A DNA stretch of 64,000 nucleotides from Tipula vernalis (Eukaryota > Arthropoda > Insecta > Diptera > Tipulidae). The stretch lies in assembly GCA_958295665.1 (NCBI GenBank), contig OY282558.1:181018015-181082014 (forward strand), read 5' to 3'. Positions 32,761 to 44,640 of the stretch are shown one piece after another. How positions within the stretch are numbered: position 1 is the first letter of the stretch; each line of letters begins with the position of its first letter. The position numbers and the translations under genes were made by a program. The notes under the pieces were generated by a model. It saw nothing but the letters and a program-made list of their open reading frames with translations, was not told the DNA's origin and searched no databases.

Positions 32761-35700
32761 ACCACTCATATGTGGGCTACTTATGGTATAGTCCACGCAT
32801 ATATGGGCTACTTATACCTTACCTACCATGTATTATTTTTTACCTTTCCAAGAAAATTAAAACAGTGTAAATTTTAACCCAATTGACACACAAATACAAC
32901 TTTCTGATATCTTTAAATTTGTTTGGTCCTGACTAAAATTGAAGTGATTACTTAACCGTCTTTATAAAACAAAAACTGAATTTTCTAACAATCAATTTAA
33001 AAAAAAAAAAAAAAAAGTTTACAAAATTAATGTATTTTATATCCTAAGAATCAGATCTGTTCTTATACATGGTCGAACAATGATATAGGATTAAAAAAAA
33101 TTCAAGAGCATTGTTGTTATTTGTTACCATCTGTGACACCTTCACAGTTTAATAATTTTTTGTTTTTTTTTTCAATTTGACTGTTTGACACTATGTAGGT
33201 GTATACCAAACATAACATTATAATCTTTTACATAAACGTAAAAGATTAAGTGGTCAAACTCTATCTTACCTAAACGAATATTATCACATTTTTGTTTATT
33301 TATCTTATAAGGATTGTTTAAACAACTTTTTTGTATTATGTATGTTTATGTAAAATAGCTAACCTTTTTCAAGTTTTATTTATTTTATTCAGTTATTCAG
33401 TACCAACCCCAATTTTACATCTCATAATTGCAACATTATTATCTTCTGCGTTTTTTACATAACCGAATTTTGATTTGTCTTACAAGTTGTTTATTGTTTA
33501 TGTGAGAGGCAGGTCAGTGTCTCACAAAATAATAATATCGTTAAAATAATGCCAACCCGCTCTATTTCCCGGCTTCGCCCGGGCAGAGTTAAGGGCGCTT
33601 TCCGTTTCTTTTCATGGAAATTAGACCAGACCACTAAACATTGCTAACAATAATGATTTTCCGTTAAAGCGCTGTCATCTGCCCGGGAGAATTATGATTA
33701 ATCCTTTAAAGATAGAGAAGGGCGAAATTCAGGTTATTATACTCGCATCGATGTTGTTATTTTGCAGATATTTAATCCAGAGGCTTATGGAAAATGACCG
33801 GTGAGCCAACCTTCAGTTTAAGACAGTAAAACGACATTCCTGGCACAATAAACGAATTCAAAAATTTGGTAGAAAAATTTACACTTTGGTTTCTATCGAT
33901 AAATATGTAAATACAGTTAGTGATATAGTGTTGCCCTCCTTCACGGTTATATAAAAAAAAATGTTGATAACTTTCCATCCATAAAAAAATTATCCAACCC
34001 TTGTAGTACATGGTGGAATACATTTTGTTATTTATCAATTTTTTCAAGTTTAGAGCTCTTGAGATGATGAATAATATATGTATAGCATTATTTTTAACTG
34101 CACGTTCAATTCGATAAATATTTAATAACAATTTTCCTTCCCAGAATTTTTTTTTGGTCTAATGTCAATCACAGAAATATAACAGCTCGTCTATTGAATT
34201 AAACAGATAATTCATTGTAACATACATATATTAATCAAAATAAATTACAAAACAAAGTTTGACGTAGAAGGGAAATTTTTGTACAAGGCAGATACAGGTG
34301 GCATATCACAGAAAGAACTTTAAGTTTATGTTTCTAAGAATAAAATTGAAAGCAGAAATCGTACAGATTCAAACAATTTTTTTTTTTTTTTTTTCAATAT
34401 GTCTAGGGTTTCCAAATTATTTACGCATGTATGAAAACCAGTTACATAACTTAACTTTTATTTTTCTGTATGTATGGGGTTTATATTTTTAATTTATTCA
34501 TAAAGTGATATGAGAGACTACTATGAGAGACAAGATTGTATACCATTTGAATAAAAGACATTCATTGTTCAATAATTTGTTAAATCAAGTACGTTTTTCT
34601 TAATTTTGCTGCTCATCACAAAACGGGTGGTTTTTAGTTCCAACTATTTAAAACAAAAAAGAAAATCCAAAAAGTTTCTACAACAAAAATAAATCGTAGT
34701 TAAACCCTTTTAAAATAGGTCTTCCAAAATTTCAAAACTATTTGTTGTGGTGTTTATTGTTTTGTTGAAAGGGATTGAATTTATGTTATTGATCTAAAAA
34801 TGGCAAATTGGGCCCATTAAATATTCAAATTTAATTCCACGGTATTCAAAATTAAATTTCCCATTTTCCGGAATTTCACACGAGCGTGATAGTTCAAGTC
34901 AACAGAACCTTAAGTGTTTAAGAACTTAATTCCTGCGATCTTATTTCGCGGAGCCTTCTGAATAATACCAAATGTTTTGCTGCTATATTCTGAGTTTTTC
35001 TGGAAATGGAATAATTTAAGCTTCTTCAGTGGTCTAATTAATACTGAAATTAGAAAGAAGGGTAAAAGCAGATGAGATCTTTGCTTTCTTTCTCCCTCTC
35101 GCGCAAGAAAATAATTTGTTCAATTTTCATATTTATAAACTAAGTGCCTGCAGTCCTCACGGATCGGAGCATGCAGGCTGGATTGAAAAATGGTTTCCGA
35201 CAGCTTTTTCGGATGCGAACCAAATTTAGGAGGGCACAATTCGTAGATGTGGTCTTCGCCATCACCTTTATGATCAGATAATGAAAAATCCCCTGGCAAA
35301 ATTCGAATTCGGTATCCTTGATAAAGAATTAATTTATTTAACTAATTTCTTTAAATAATGTCTGCGACTGTTATAGGATAGTTCACGGCAAAAATTGAAT
35401 TATGTAGATGCTAAAGACTGGGTCACCCCTTAATTTTGTTACACCTGCCTTATATAAAAGGTATTCATCGGAAGACAGTACTTAATATTTACAATAGTAT
35501 TTTACAGTAGTATTCTTTTCATATATTGCTCTACTGCTATAGATATTGCTTCAGCTCCTAAAGGCGCTTTGATAGTTTGATCCAGACATTGGTTTATAAA
35601 AGAGCACCAATCTTAATAAAGCATGATCATTGTGTTTTTCCTTTTGCATTTAGTGAAAAATACCTTACTGATCTATATCCATGTAATAAATAAATTTTCG

Positions 35701-35945
35701 AGCCTTAGATTAATTTTAAGGCCTTTTTGATGTATCAAAAAGTCAAAAGTTTACTGAAATTTCAAGCTTTCAACATTTTTGACGTCATTCAGCACAGCCT
35801 TCCAGTGATCAGAAGTTCTTATCCGCATCGCAACAACTCTATTGAAATTAGCAAAAATAATAGTTTCACGTCTCTTTGAAACCGCAATTGTTGAGATTCC
35901 CTAACTCGAAATTTAAGATGAATTGGGAGATTTAGATTTTCTAAT
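32761..35945. other. Gene-free stretch
   Basis: No gene supported. A GC-rich palindromic core CCCGGCTTCGCCCGGG lies at 33568-33583, with CTGCCCGGG again near 33680. Poly(A) and poly(T) runs occur at about 33000 and 34378. A minus-strand frame of 119 codons at 33772-34131 shows no motif. Confidence 0.45.
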
Positions 35946-36262
35946 TTACGTTGCACTGGACATGTTTTGGAGCATGCGACTCATATAGGTCTCCATCATT
36001 TGCATAAACTTATTCATTGATGCATTGAGGGTGTTATAAATTCCCTGGTCGTCGTTTGGGGTTGGACTAAGAGAATAACCTTTGACAGCTTCCGCGTACA
36101 ATATTTTTGGATTGATCGAAGCAGACATTTGACCCGCATTTGTTTGACTTTTTAAAATATGGTTTAGTACTGCCACATATTATACAAACAGCTGGGAGTT
36201 TGCAGTAGTTTCGCGAATGCCGCTATTCCTGACATTGGTACATCTTAAAACCAATTTACGTT
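35946..36262 (-). pseudogene. Jockey-type ORF1 fragment
   Basis: Fragment of ORF1 of a non-LTR retrotransposon on the minus strand. The upstream part (36262-36170) shows a CCHC-type knuckle readable through one stop (CQE-RHSRNYC), then CIICG, the start of a second knuckle. Downstream (36176-35946) comes a tail with a SYAEAVKG-like motif (YAEAVKGYS) and a Met-rich amphipathic end (NASMNKFMQMMETYMSRML), typical of Jockey-clade ORF1 C-termini. A frameshift separates the two parts. No reverse transcriptase follows. It is unrelated in sequence to the ORF1 at 49.6 kb. Confidence 0.55.
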
Positions 36263-36593
36263 TGTGTATCTCCTCCAATTCGACTTTTCTGTATATAGTA
36301 AATGTCTGACATCATACATATTAAAGCTACTTTTGAAATTGACTAATTTAATGCGATACCCATAAATAAAGCTTCAAAGCTATTAAACTTTTGCCCAGAA
36401 TCATTGAGAAAACATCTTAAAAAACAACGCAATAAAAAAGTTGCAGGCCCGTGGGCTCGACCAAACATGAGAAAGGGTGTGTCGAATGATATACTGGATT
36501 GCTGAAAGATTTTAGAACTTGATCACCATGAAAAGAGAAAAGCTGAGAAAGAATGGTTCTAAAATTTCTTGCAGCGCTACTAATTGCGACTAT

Positions 36594-36967
36594 AAGGCTC
36601 GTTGCACATTCCAGCTAAGCTAAGCTGCGCGATGTGAGCTACGTTCATAGCTCTTGTTGTAAATAAAAATTGTTAACAAAACGCAGCACAATTAAGCTAA
36701 GCTTTGCGAGCTATTTTTTCTGTTTTGAGCAATGAAAACTAATTTAGGTCGAGTTCTCTTTGCTTTGTTATGTCAGCTGCATTGCCGTTTTTCTGTTGTT
36801 TATTATTGACGCATATTTAACATAATTATGACAGAATGTATAAAGACATCAATGTACGTGAGCATGTAATTAGCTCAAATGTGCAACAGAGTCAGCTAAA
36901 CGGGCTAAACTTTGCTAATACAAACTACGTTTCTCGCTTAGCTTAGCTGTAGTCTGCAACGAGCCTT
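36594..36967. mobile_element. MITE or foldback element, GGCTCGTTGCA ends
   Basis: About 375 bp with inverted ends: AAGGCTCGTTGCACATTCCA on the left and, inverted, AAGGCTCGTTGCAGACTACA on the right, both followed by AGCTAAGCTAAGC. Subterminal AAGCTAAGCT motifs recur inside. There is no coding capacity. A target duplication is not clear, so the superfamily is uncertain; the GGC start is compatible with a Harbinger- or hAT-type MITE. Confidence 0.7.
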
Positions 36968-38015
36968 AAGGTTCGTATAATCGATATGGTCTTAAGGTAG
37001 ATCTGCACGACGTGTTTTTACAAGTACTTTTACAAATGTATCAACATTTGTGACAATTTTTTATGCCCATTTTTGTTCCCACACATATGTATGTAATTTT
37101 CAAAAATGACTTTTATCCATTTTGGCATGTTTTTACACAGGGTATAGCCTCAAAAAATTAAACAAATGTCATTAAGCATGGTTTTGACCGTAATTTTTCT
37201 TTTTTTTTAATTTTAATTGTAGGTATTAATGAATCTAAAGAAATCAAAGTTGCTTGGCCGTAGATTAACATCCATTAATCTATCACAGTCCATATTAATA
37301 CTGCAAAACACAAATGTTTTTAATGAACGAGTGGATGCGATTTCCCACTTTACAAATATTTTAAAACACACTTATATTTTTTGACATATTTTCGTTTGTT
37401 AAAACTTAACTGAAAACAAATCACTGCAACCTATAGCTAACAGAAAAACCAGCCACTTTGGTTTTAATAATTTTTTGAGTTATACAAGGCGCATTCTTTT
37501 TAGTTTCAAGTCTATCTAGTGTTCATAAATTCAAATAAATTTGAATTTCTTAGTTTTCCTTATGCCAAAATAAATGAAATGACAACAAAAAATGAGCGTA
37601 GTACCAACGTTAGCATTGCTAGAGCTTAGACAGCCCTTTTTATTTTTTCGAAAGGACACCTAAATTACCGAATAGAATATTTTTGTTCTAAGGAGTAATA
37701 TTTTCAAATTTATATATGGGTGTTCGTCCTGATCAAAACGGCGAAAAGAATGCCCCTTTAATTAAATGAATATGGGGTACATGTTCTATCTGGTTGCAAG
37801 TCAGCAATTTTAATATGAAAAAATAAACGATTTGCGACTTAAGCCTGGTTTCCATTATGAAACATTTACTGACAGTATTTTTTACTGAATAAAAACCTTA
37901 AAATCGAGAATTTCATTGAAGAGACACAGATCATTTTTTGTTTTTAATTTTTTGTGAAAAATTGAAATATTTTTCCAGTAAATTTTGTCAGTATACTATA
38001 AAAATGTCAGTATAC
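36968..38015. other. Gene-free stretch
   Basis: No gene. A short tandem duplication of GTCAGTATACTATA (37988-38001 and 38006-38019) borders the transposon that follows; its final TATA is that element's target duplication. Confidence 0.45.
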
Positions 38016-38674
38016 TATAGGTGAAAAATACGTCAAATCACAAATTTTTGGAAGTCATGTTTTAATTTTATGATTTTTATGTTTTGAATTTGTAGTCTTG
38101 ATTAAAAAAAAAAATTTGTAGAACGTGAGTTTTGTTGTTGTTGTTTAAAATACAGGATGTCAAATTTTGAGAAAAATGATGAACATGATGTTGTGTTTAT
38201 GGCTATAAAAGGAAAAATAAATATCCGATATTTATGATATAGGGCTCGTTTTAAAGGTAAGTTAATACGGATTAATAAAAAAATATAAAAATGGTAAGTT
38301 CTTTAATTTCTTCATTTTCAAATTTCCCGCCAAAATTTTATTTTTGAATTTTCTAAATGATCGTCCAATTTTTTTTTTTTTTTTTTTGTTAAATTTTACG
38401 TCCTTTTATTCTATTGACCATACTTAAAACTTGCGCTAATAAAATTTTTCGTTTTCGTGCAAAATATGTTTAAGTATGACTCTACCTATTTTGAAAATTT
38501 CAAAAATCGAATGGTAGATTTTTGGTCCTCTTACAAAAACTCGATTTTATCTAATTTTTCCAGGTTAATTTTTCACTCGTTTTTGTGATTCAAAATTAAA
38601 TTTAAAACAAAAAATATTGACAGTAAAAAAATTTATTACAAAATAAGGATAAAAATTTAAAGATATTTATACGG

Positions 38675-40046
38675 TTAAAATTTATATGTTATATAATCTT
38701 CACTATTTGAATATTTTTTACATTTTAAGTAGCCTTCTGTTGACGGTATAACTGCATGAAAATCGCGAGTCCCTTTTATTGTTTTTAAGTTCTCTAATTT
38801 ACTGCCTAGTTCGATTTGTTTCAATTTATATTCAGTATCTGAACAAAATTCAAAAACCGTATCAGTTTTCAACGTTTTAGTCCATTTGAAAAGTTCCTCC
38901 GCATTGTTTATGTCACCATCATATTCTTTGGTGAGACTGACTCTGGATACCATTCTCTTAACAGTACCTCCTACTCCATCGCATGGTCCCTTTCCGTGAG
39001 TAGTTGCGTGAAAATTCCACTCACAATCAACTCCAAAATCCTCTTTGTGTTTAGTTATATTCATAATTTTTATTTTATTTTTATAATGTGTTACTGCACC
39101 ATCTGTGACGTAATACATTTTAGATAAATCCGGAATTTTTGTTTTGAAAAACTGCAATAATTTTTCTATATGAACAAGTGAACTGCTACAGCGTCATGAT
39201 GAAGACTGAGATTGTAAATTACAAATGGATGAATAGTCGCTTGTTTGTTGTTCCGATGAAAACCCTGTGCTGAATTTTGCATTATAAACGCATAATTTTC
39301 TGCAAAATCACAAGAAACAAGTACCTCTGTTGGCTCCAGAGTTAACTTTTTATTTTTTATGAAATCGGATTGTGTTAGTGATATAAAGCAATGAGGAATC
39401 AAATTTTTCAGCTTAATTATGAAGTAATCCAGAAATTCGTCTAATGGTTTTGAATATTTTTCCAAGTTGCATCTGTCAGTTGAAACCCACTGACTAAACG
39501 ATAATTCAGCATCCAGACAATCATTGTCCAAAAATTCGTTTTTCAAATATTCGCGAAAATTATCCAATCTTGGGCAGTTCTCGCATTGCAGAAGTTAACA
39601 TGTTGATCTTGGATCTTTACATAGTATTAATGAAATGCAGTCCTGGTATCGCGAAATTTTTCCATTAGTGACAGTTTCCATCCTAGTTCCATGAATAATT
39701 AATTTGATATTTTGATGTATTATACAAACGCAAACTGGTTGAACACAGTTTTTAGTACGTAGCAGAGAAAATTTAGAAAAACCATTTTTTTTTATTCATC
39801 ATCCTTAAATTTCAACTTGTAGCCCTCATAGCACTCCTTTAATGTGCACATCATTAGACGTTTCTGAACTTTAACTTTATCAATAGTTAAACAATCGTTT
39901 TTCTCAGGCATTATACGACTAACTTCATCATCGTTGTAATAATCTAGCACTGAATGCCTGAGTTCATCACTGATCCGTTTTCCAACTTTGGGTGCTGGAA
40001 GGCTCAGTTCATTCTTGTTTTGAATATTTTTAGCTGTCCGTAACAT
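38675..40046 (-). pseudogene. Degenerate transposase of the 3.5-kb element
   Basis: Three consecutive minus-strand segments form one ancestral protein. 40046-39792 has a charged helical N-terminal part. The bridge region to 39567 has conserved Cys pairs (CVCIIHQN and CENCP) and an in-frame TAA near 39598. 39567-39166 contains WVSTDRCNLE, CDFAENYAF and ATIHPFVIYN. 39157-38675 follows after a one-base shift, with YYVTDGAVTHYKNK, HKEDFGVDCEW and HGKGPCDGVGGTVKR. The Asp residues in CDFAEN and VTDGA and an acidic residue in the HGKGPCDGVGG region are candidates for a DDE/D-type catalytic triad; that role is inferred from spacing and context. This family is widespread in arthropod genomes as I recall it, but usually annotated as uncharacterised. 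Confidence 0.65.
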
Positions 40047-40473
40047 ATATTGGGTTGTGTTGAATTCTTCATGGGTTTGTTGTATAGTTAGAGATTTGGC
40101 AGGGTAAACAGCAGCTGCATTTTATCACAATTTTTCTCCAAATTAGTTGGATAAATAGAGGACATGCCAATGTCTGGTAATATCTTATTAAATTTTTCAC
40201 TAACGAGAGCACTTTTTATTTGGCATTCCTGTGGCAGATTACGTTACGGTTTATGTACCTGAACGTAATATTTTGGGACACATTTACAAAATAAATGACT
40301 CATACCAAAATTTATTTTTTTACTAATAGCTTTATGGGATATCCTTAACTACGTTACGCCTTCGTTTGGGGAAGGAGTATTGATTGTCGTCACGTTTAGG
40401 CTGGGGCAGGGATAATTTCTTAAAAGATGACGTCATGTAATTATAAGTAGTTACTGTTATGGGATATTACATA

Positions 40474-40707
40474 TCGTCGTGTCCAAATAAGAGTATTACA
40501 TCTGCAAATCGCTAATTTTTTGAAAAGGCTTTAAAGTTGTTAAAGCTAATTTCGTCTTAATTTTTTTTTAAATAAAGTCCTTTCCAGAAAGTGTGGCAAG
40601 AATTTTATTTAAAAAAAAACTAAGCCAAATTTAACATTAAAAGCTTGAGACGCCCCTCCAAAAAATTAATGGTTTGCAGATGTAATACTCTTATTTGGAC
40701 ACGACGA
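40474..40707. mobile_element. 234-bp MITE, TCGTCGTGTCC family, copy 1
   Basis: Inverted ends TCGTCGTGTCCAAATAAG (left) and its complement on the right, extending over about 35 bp, with TA directly flanking (40472-40473 and 40708-40709). Noncoding. TA flanks indicate mobilisation by a Tc1/mariner-type transposase. It lies inside the 3.5-kb transposon, between the 5' end of the transposase and the right inverted repeat, so it arrived later. A second copy is at 62588-62817. Confidence 0.88.
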
Positions 40708-42029
40708 TATGACATAATACAATAATTTGCAGGTATATCATTAGAGGCGTATTTCTTTAATACATCACTTATTTCATGTTCTTAAATGATTAAATCATTG
40801 CTCACATATTCAGTTTTGTGACGACTTGTGATGAAGGAGTGAGTGAGAAGGAGTTAAGAATGGCCCAAAATAACTTGACGTAGTTTATGAACGAACTGTT
40901 AGAAATTGTTTCCTCTTTGTTTTTTAATTTTCTATTAGAAGTAAGAATATACTAAAGATCGACGAAATAATTTTAAACAATTACATTGTCAGGTCGAGCG
41001 TAAATTAGTTAAAAATTGAAAAAAACATAAAACAATTTGATTTTGTATTCCAAAAACGGGTAAATCGCCATACTTAAACGTATTTTGCACGAAAACGAAA
41101 AATTTTACTAGCGTAAGTTTTTAGTATGTTCAATAGAATTAAAGGACGTAAAATTTAACAATAAAAAAGAAAAAAAAGTTGGACGATCATTGAGAAAATT
41201 CAAAAATAAAATTTTGGCGGGAAATTTGAAAATGAAGAATTTTATATTTTTTTATTAATCCGTATTAAATTACCTTTAAAACGAACCCAGTATCATAAAT
41301 ATCGGATATTTATTTTTCCTTTTATAGCCATAAACACAACATCATGTTTATCATTTTTGCTCAAAATTTGACACCCTGTATTTTAAACAACAACAACAAC
41401 AACAAAAAATCATTTTCTACAAAATGTTTTTTTTAACTAGTACTACCAATTGAAAACATAAAAAATTAAAAATTTAAACACGACTTCCGGTCCCATATAC
41501 CAAATTTGTGATTTGACGTATTTTTCACCTATAATAATTTTTTCAGTACTGTAAAACTGAAAAAGTGTTTTTTTTTCTCTCACACAGCACGCGAATATAT
41601 ATTTTGATCCCATTATGTTGTTACTGTCAGTAAATATTTCATAATGGAAATCAGGCTTTAGATTTAAACTTGAGTAATAATTGTCTCTTGACTTACTTGG
41701 TTTTATTTGCATCGTCAAAAAAATGTCGTGACTTACAAAAATCCGTATTTCTATATTTTCGATAAAAATTAGTAACCAATAAACTCTTTGTATGCAGGAG
41801 CCTTCACCTGTCGTCTATGTGTCGTACTACATACTGATATTTTTAAGTTTTTAGGACTATTTACTCAGAATAGAAATTGGGTTTGATACTTCATGAATTA
41901 TCCCTCTGTTTTCCATTAAATCTTTCATTTACACTTTTATAAATATCATCAAAACTATAATCTATAGTTCTACACTTTAAAATTCCGGAGAATTATATGA
42001 CTTCCTCATGTGAAACGTGATTCTGGGAA

Positions 42030-42317
42030 CTAAATTATTATTTTCATTGGAAACATTAAACCTGTTTTTAACACAACTCTTTCTTTTTGCCAGTTTCCTA
42101 TGTTACCTTGCTTAATAACCACATTATCTCCCTCTTTAAAATAACTTTGGTTTCCTTTTGTTGTTCTATATAGTGAAATTTTTTTTTTTATTAAAATATT
42201 TCTGAAATTGTCTTGTATTTTTGGTTTCAATACATTTCCGTTAATCGGAAGTTTAGTTCTAGGAACGACGATTAAATAAAAAATAAGATGGAAAATAGTA
42301 TGTATATGTTTTGGCAA
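42030..42317 (-). pseudogene. Possible gypsy pol C-terminal fragment
   Basis: 95 codons whose C-terminal half (SYFKEGDNVVIKQGNIGNWQ, then KERVVLKTG) resembles the post-integrase tail of mag/K02A2.6-like gypsy Pol proteins, where an SH3-like module carries an F-x-x-G-D-x-V-x-x motif. The upstream half is AT-rich and probably unrelated. No other part of such an element is adjacent. Confidence 0.4.
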
Positions 42318-42862
42318 CTTACGTATTTCGACACCACGTTAACCATCTAATTCGTTGTCCTTTTTGACGCCTCAAAATAAAATTTCCTAGGGCATTTTAG
42401 TGACCACAATACCACAAGCACCATAATTTTTATTAAGTTTGGGATACTGAGCATGAATTTGATGATATATCTTGAACAAACATATATATTTTTTTAGTTC
42501 TTTTACTCACCGTAATTCACTCGACTAGAATATTCTTTTTTGAAAATGTCTACCTTTGTTTTGTTTTTCGTAATTATTTGTTTGATTATCCTGATATGCT
42601 TCTACTGATTTTCGCAGTGGTTTTTGACACCTTGTCCATGTTTTGCCACTTAAAAACTTTCAGTTGTTCTAGTTTGTTGTTTCTTCTGCTTTGTTGCAAT
42701 ATGCAATTGTTTTTTTTTCAAACTGAAATATTTTGTTCGCGACTATCTTATAGTACACTTATTATTAGAGCCCGGATGTTCATTCTATAAATATAATAAG
42801 TAAAATATGTGTGCAAATAAACATTTAAAATACTTTCAAAAAATATGCAAAACGGTAAAATA

Positions 42863-44161
42863 CGAGGGTGAATCAAAATGTCTTGCAATATCATATGAAA
42901 AAATAGAGTGAATGAGACAACTACATATTTTTTTAAAAAAACTTTTGTCTAGGTGAAACTTATAGAAACAAAATTCGATATAAATTTTACAATTCGTTTG
43001 TTTTCTTCAATTTAGTATCCCGTGTTTGGAAAAAAATTCTAAAATGAATGAAATTGAATATCGTACCGTTATTACATTTTTCTGTAAAGATGGACGCAAT
43101 GCAATTTACATATTCAATTACATATCAAAAGTTTACGGCGAATTTGCACCATCATATTCTACAGTAACAAGGTGGGTAAAATTGTTCAAAAGTGGTCGGG
43201 AGTCATTAGAAGACGACAACCGCCCGGGTCGTCCCGCAGATGCCATTAGCCATGAAAACATACTTTTGGTAGAATAAATTGTATTAGAGGACCGCCATAT
43301 TTCTGTTTCGCAGTTAGCGTGGAAACTTTCCCTTTCATATGGTACCACTTATACCATATTACATGACCACCTTCACATGTCAAAAGTAAGTGCGCGATTG
43401 GTTCCCCGTTTGTTGACTGCACAACAAAAGAAAATTCGTGTTCAAACATCAAAGGCGATTTTAGAAATGTATGAAGAAGATCCAGAAAACTTCTTGGATA
43501 ACATAATAATAGGCGATGAAATATGGATTCATCATTGGGATCCGGAATCCAAACAAGAATCGATGCAATGGATTAAACGTGGTGAACCACCACCAAAGAA
43601 ATTCAAAACTCAACCGTCTGCTGGTATGGTTTTGGCAACAATTTTTTGGGATGCTGAAGGGATATTGATGATTGATTATATGCCACCGAAAACCACAATC
43701 ACACGCATCTATTATGCAGAGGTTTTGCGAAAATTGAAAAAAGCGATCCCGGAAAAACGGCCAAAGAAAGTTAGAAAAAAAACCTTACTTCTTCACGACA
43801 ATGCACCAGTGCACAAGGCTAAATTTGCTCAAGCTGCATTAAAGGACTGCGGCTTCGTAGAAATTCCGCATCCACCATATACAGTCCAGACTTGGCACCC
43901 AGTGACTACTTTCTGTTTCCCAATTTGAAAAAAAAATTAAGGGGCCGGAAATTTTCCAGTGATTCTGAAGTACAGTCTGTTGTAAATGAATATTTTATGG
44001 AGCAAAAGAAAACTTTTTTTTTAGAGGGCTTAGACAAGTTAATTGATCGATGTAACAAATGTATAAACCTTAAAGGAGATTACGTCGAAAAATAAAAATA
44101 TTGCTGTCTCACTCACTCTTTTTTTTCATATGATATTGCAAGACATTTTGATTCGCCCTCG
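42863..44161 (+). mobile_element. mariner element, 1.3 kb
   Basis: A complete mariner by length and ends. The 5' end CGAGGGTGAATCAAAATG and the inverted 3' end CGAGGGCGAATCAAAATG match for about 40 bp, with TA target duplications at 42861-42862 and 44162-44163. It encodes one transposase in the plus direction, interrupted by a premature stop and a frameshift. The left end is close to the gypsy pol tail fragment. Confidence 0.95.
43044..44095 (+). pseudogene. mariner transposase (DD34D), two disabling changes
   Basis: Start ATG at 43044 (MNEIEYRTV). The N-terminal domain has two helix-turn-helix parts (YSTVTRWVKLFKSGR and RPGRPADA). A TAA at 43275-43277 interrupts it, and the same frame resumes at once (IVLEDRHISVSQLAW). 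The catalytic core follows: D in GDEIWIHHWDPES, D in LLHDNAPVHK, and the third D in PSDYFLFP, with 34 residues between the last two. Near 43880, just before the third Asp, two extra bases shift the frame; the rest reads in the new frame to 44095 (YNKCINLKGDYVE-type ending). Everything else is well preserved, so the copy died relatively recently. Confidence 0.93.
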
Positions 44162-44199
44162 TATGTAACGAAAATCATAAATTTTTTCACTTATAAATT

Positions 44200-44640
44200 C
44201 TATAATTAACTCTTCCCAAAGAAATTTACTTATTCTAAAAAACTACATAATTTAAACTCAATGAATTCGATAAAATGTACAAATTTTATAAATTCTTTAA
44301 ATTTTGTAGATTCTTTGAGTTCCTATAAATTGTTTTAATTCTGTAAGTTCTGTAAATTCCACAGACTAAAATTTGACTTATTTTAAAAATTCCATGATAA
44401 ACTCTATAATTTCTACAAATTTAAAATCAAATTCATAAATTCTTTTGTAAATTTTGAAGATTATATTGTTCTATAAATTGTTTCAACTCTGTTCTAAAAA
44501 TTCTACAAACTCAAATTTTACTCATTCTAAATATTGCCATAATTTCGATTAATTTTAATAATTATTTGAATTCTACAAATTTTGTAAATTCAACCAATTC
44601 TAATTTTATAAGTTCTACGAATTCTTTATTTTTTCTTTTG
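44200..44640. repeat. Degenerate AAATTCTGT-like simple repeat
   Basis: Over 400 bp built from diverged phrases such as AAATTCTGTAAATTC, TACAAATTTT and AAATTCTTTAAATT. The period is irregular, roughly 10 bp, and there is no coding capacity. Confidence 0.6.

Larger units (their letters stand above)
38020..41529 (-). mobile_element. 3.5-kb DNA transposon, 460-bp TIRs, TATA target sites
   Basis: The element starts GGTGAAAAATACGTCAAATC at 38020 and ends with the inverted form at 41529. TATA flanks both sides (38016-38019 and 41530-41533), a 4-bp target duplication. Inverted repeats extend to about 38480 and from about 41072. They contain a conserved CAACAACAACAA tract and a block with ATAAATATCGGATATTT. 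Inside is a degenerate transposase on the minus strand and a 234-bp MITE (40474-40707). Partial copies of the same ends lie at 57598-57702 and 62818-63312, so this is a repeat family. The 4-bp duplication and long repeats fit the Sola superfamily, but I could not verify that. Confidence 0.8.

Noticed and set aside
33568..33583. GC-rich palindrome as a regulatory site
   Set aside because: Too short and isolated to assign a role; mentioned only as sequence content.
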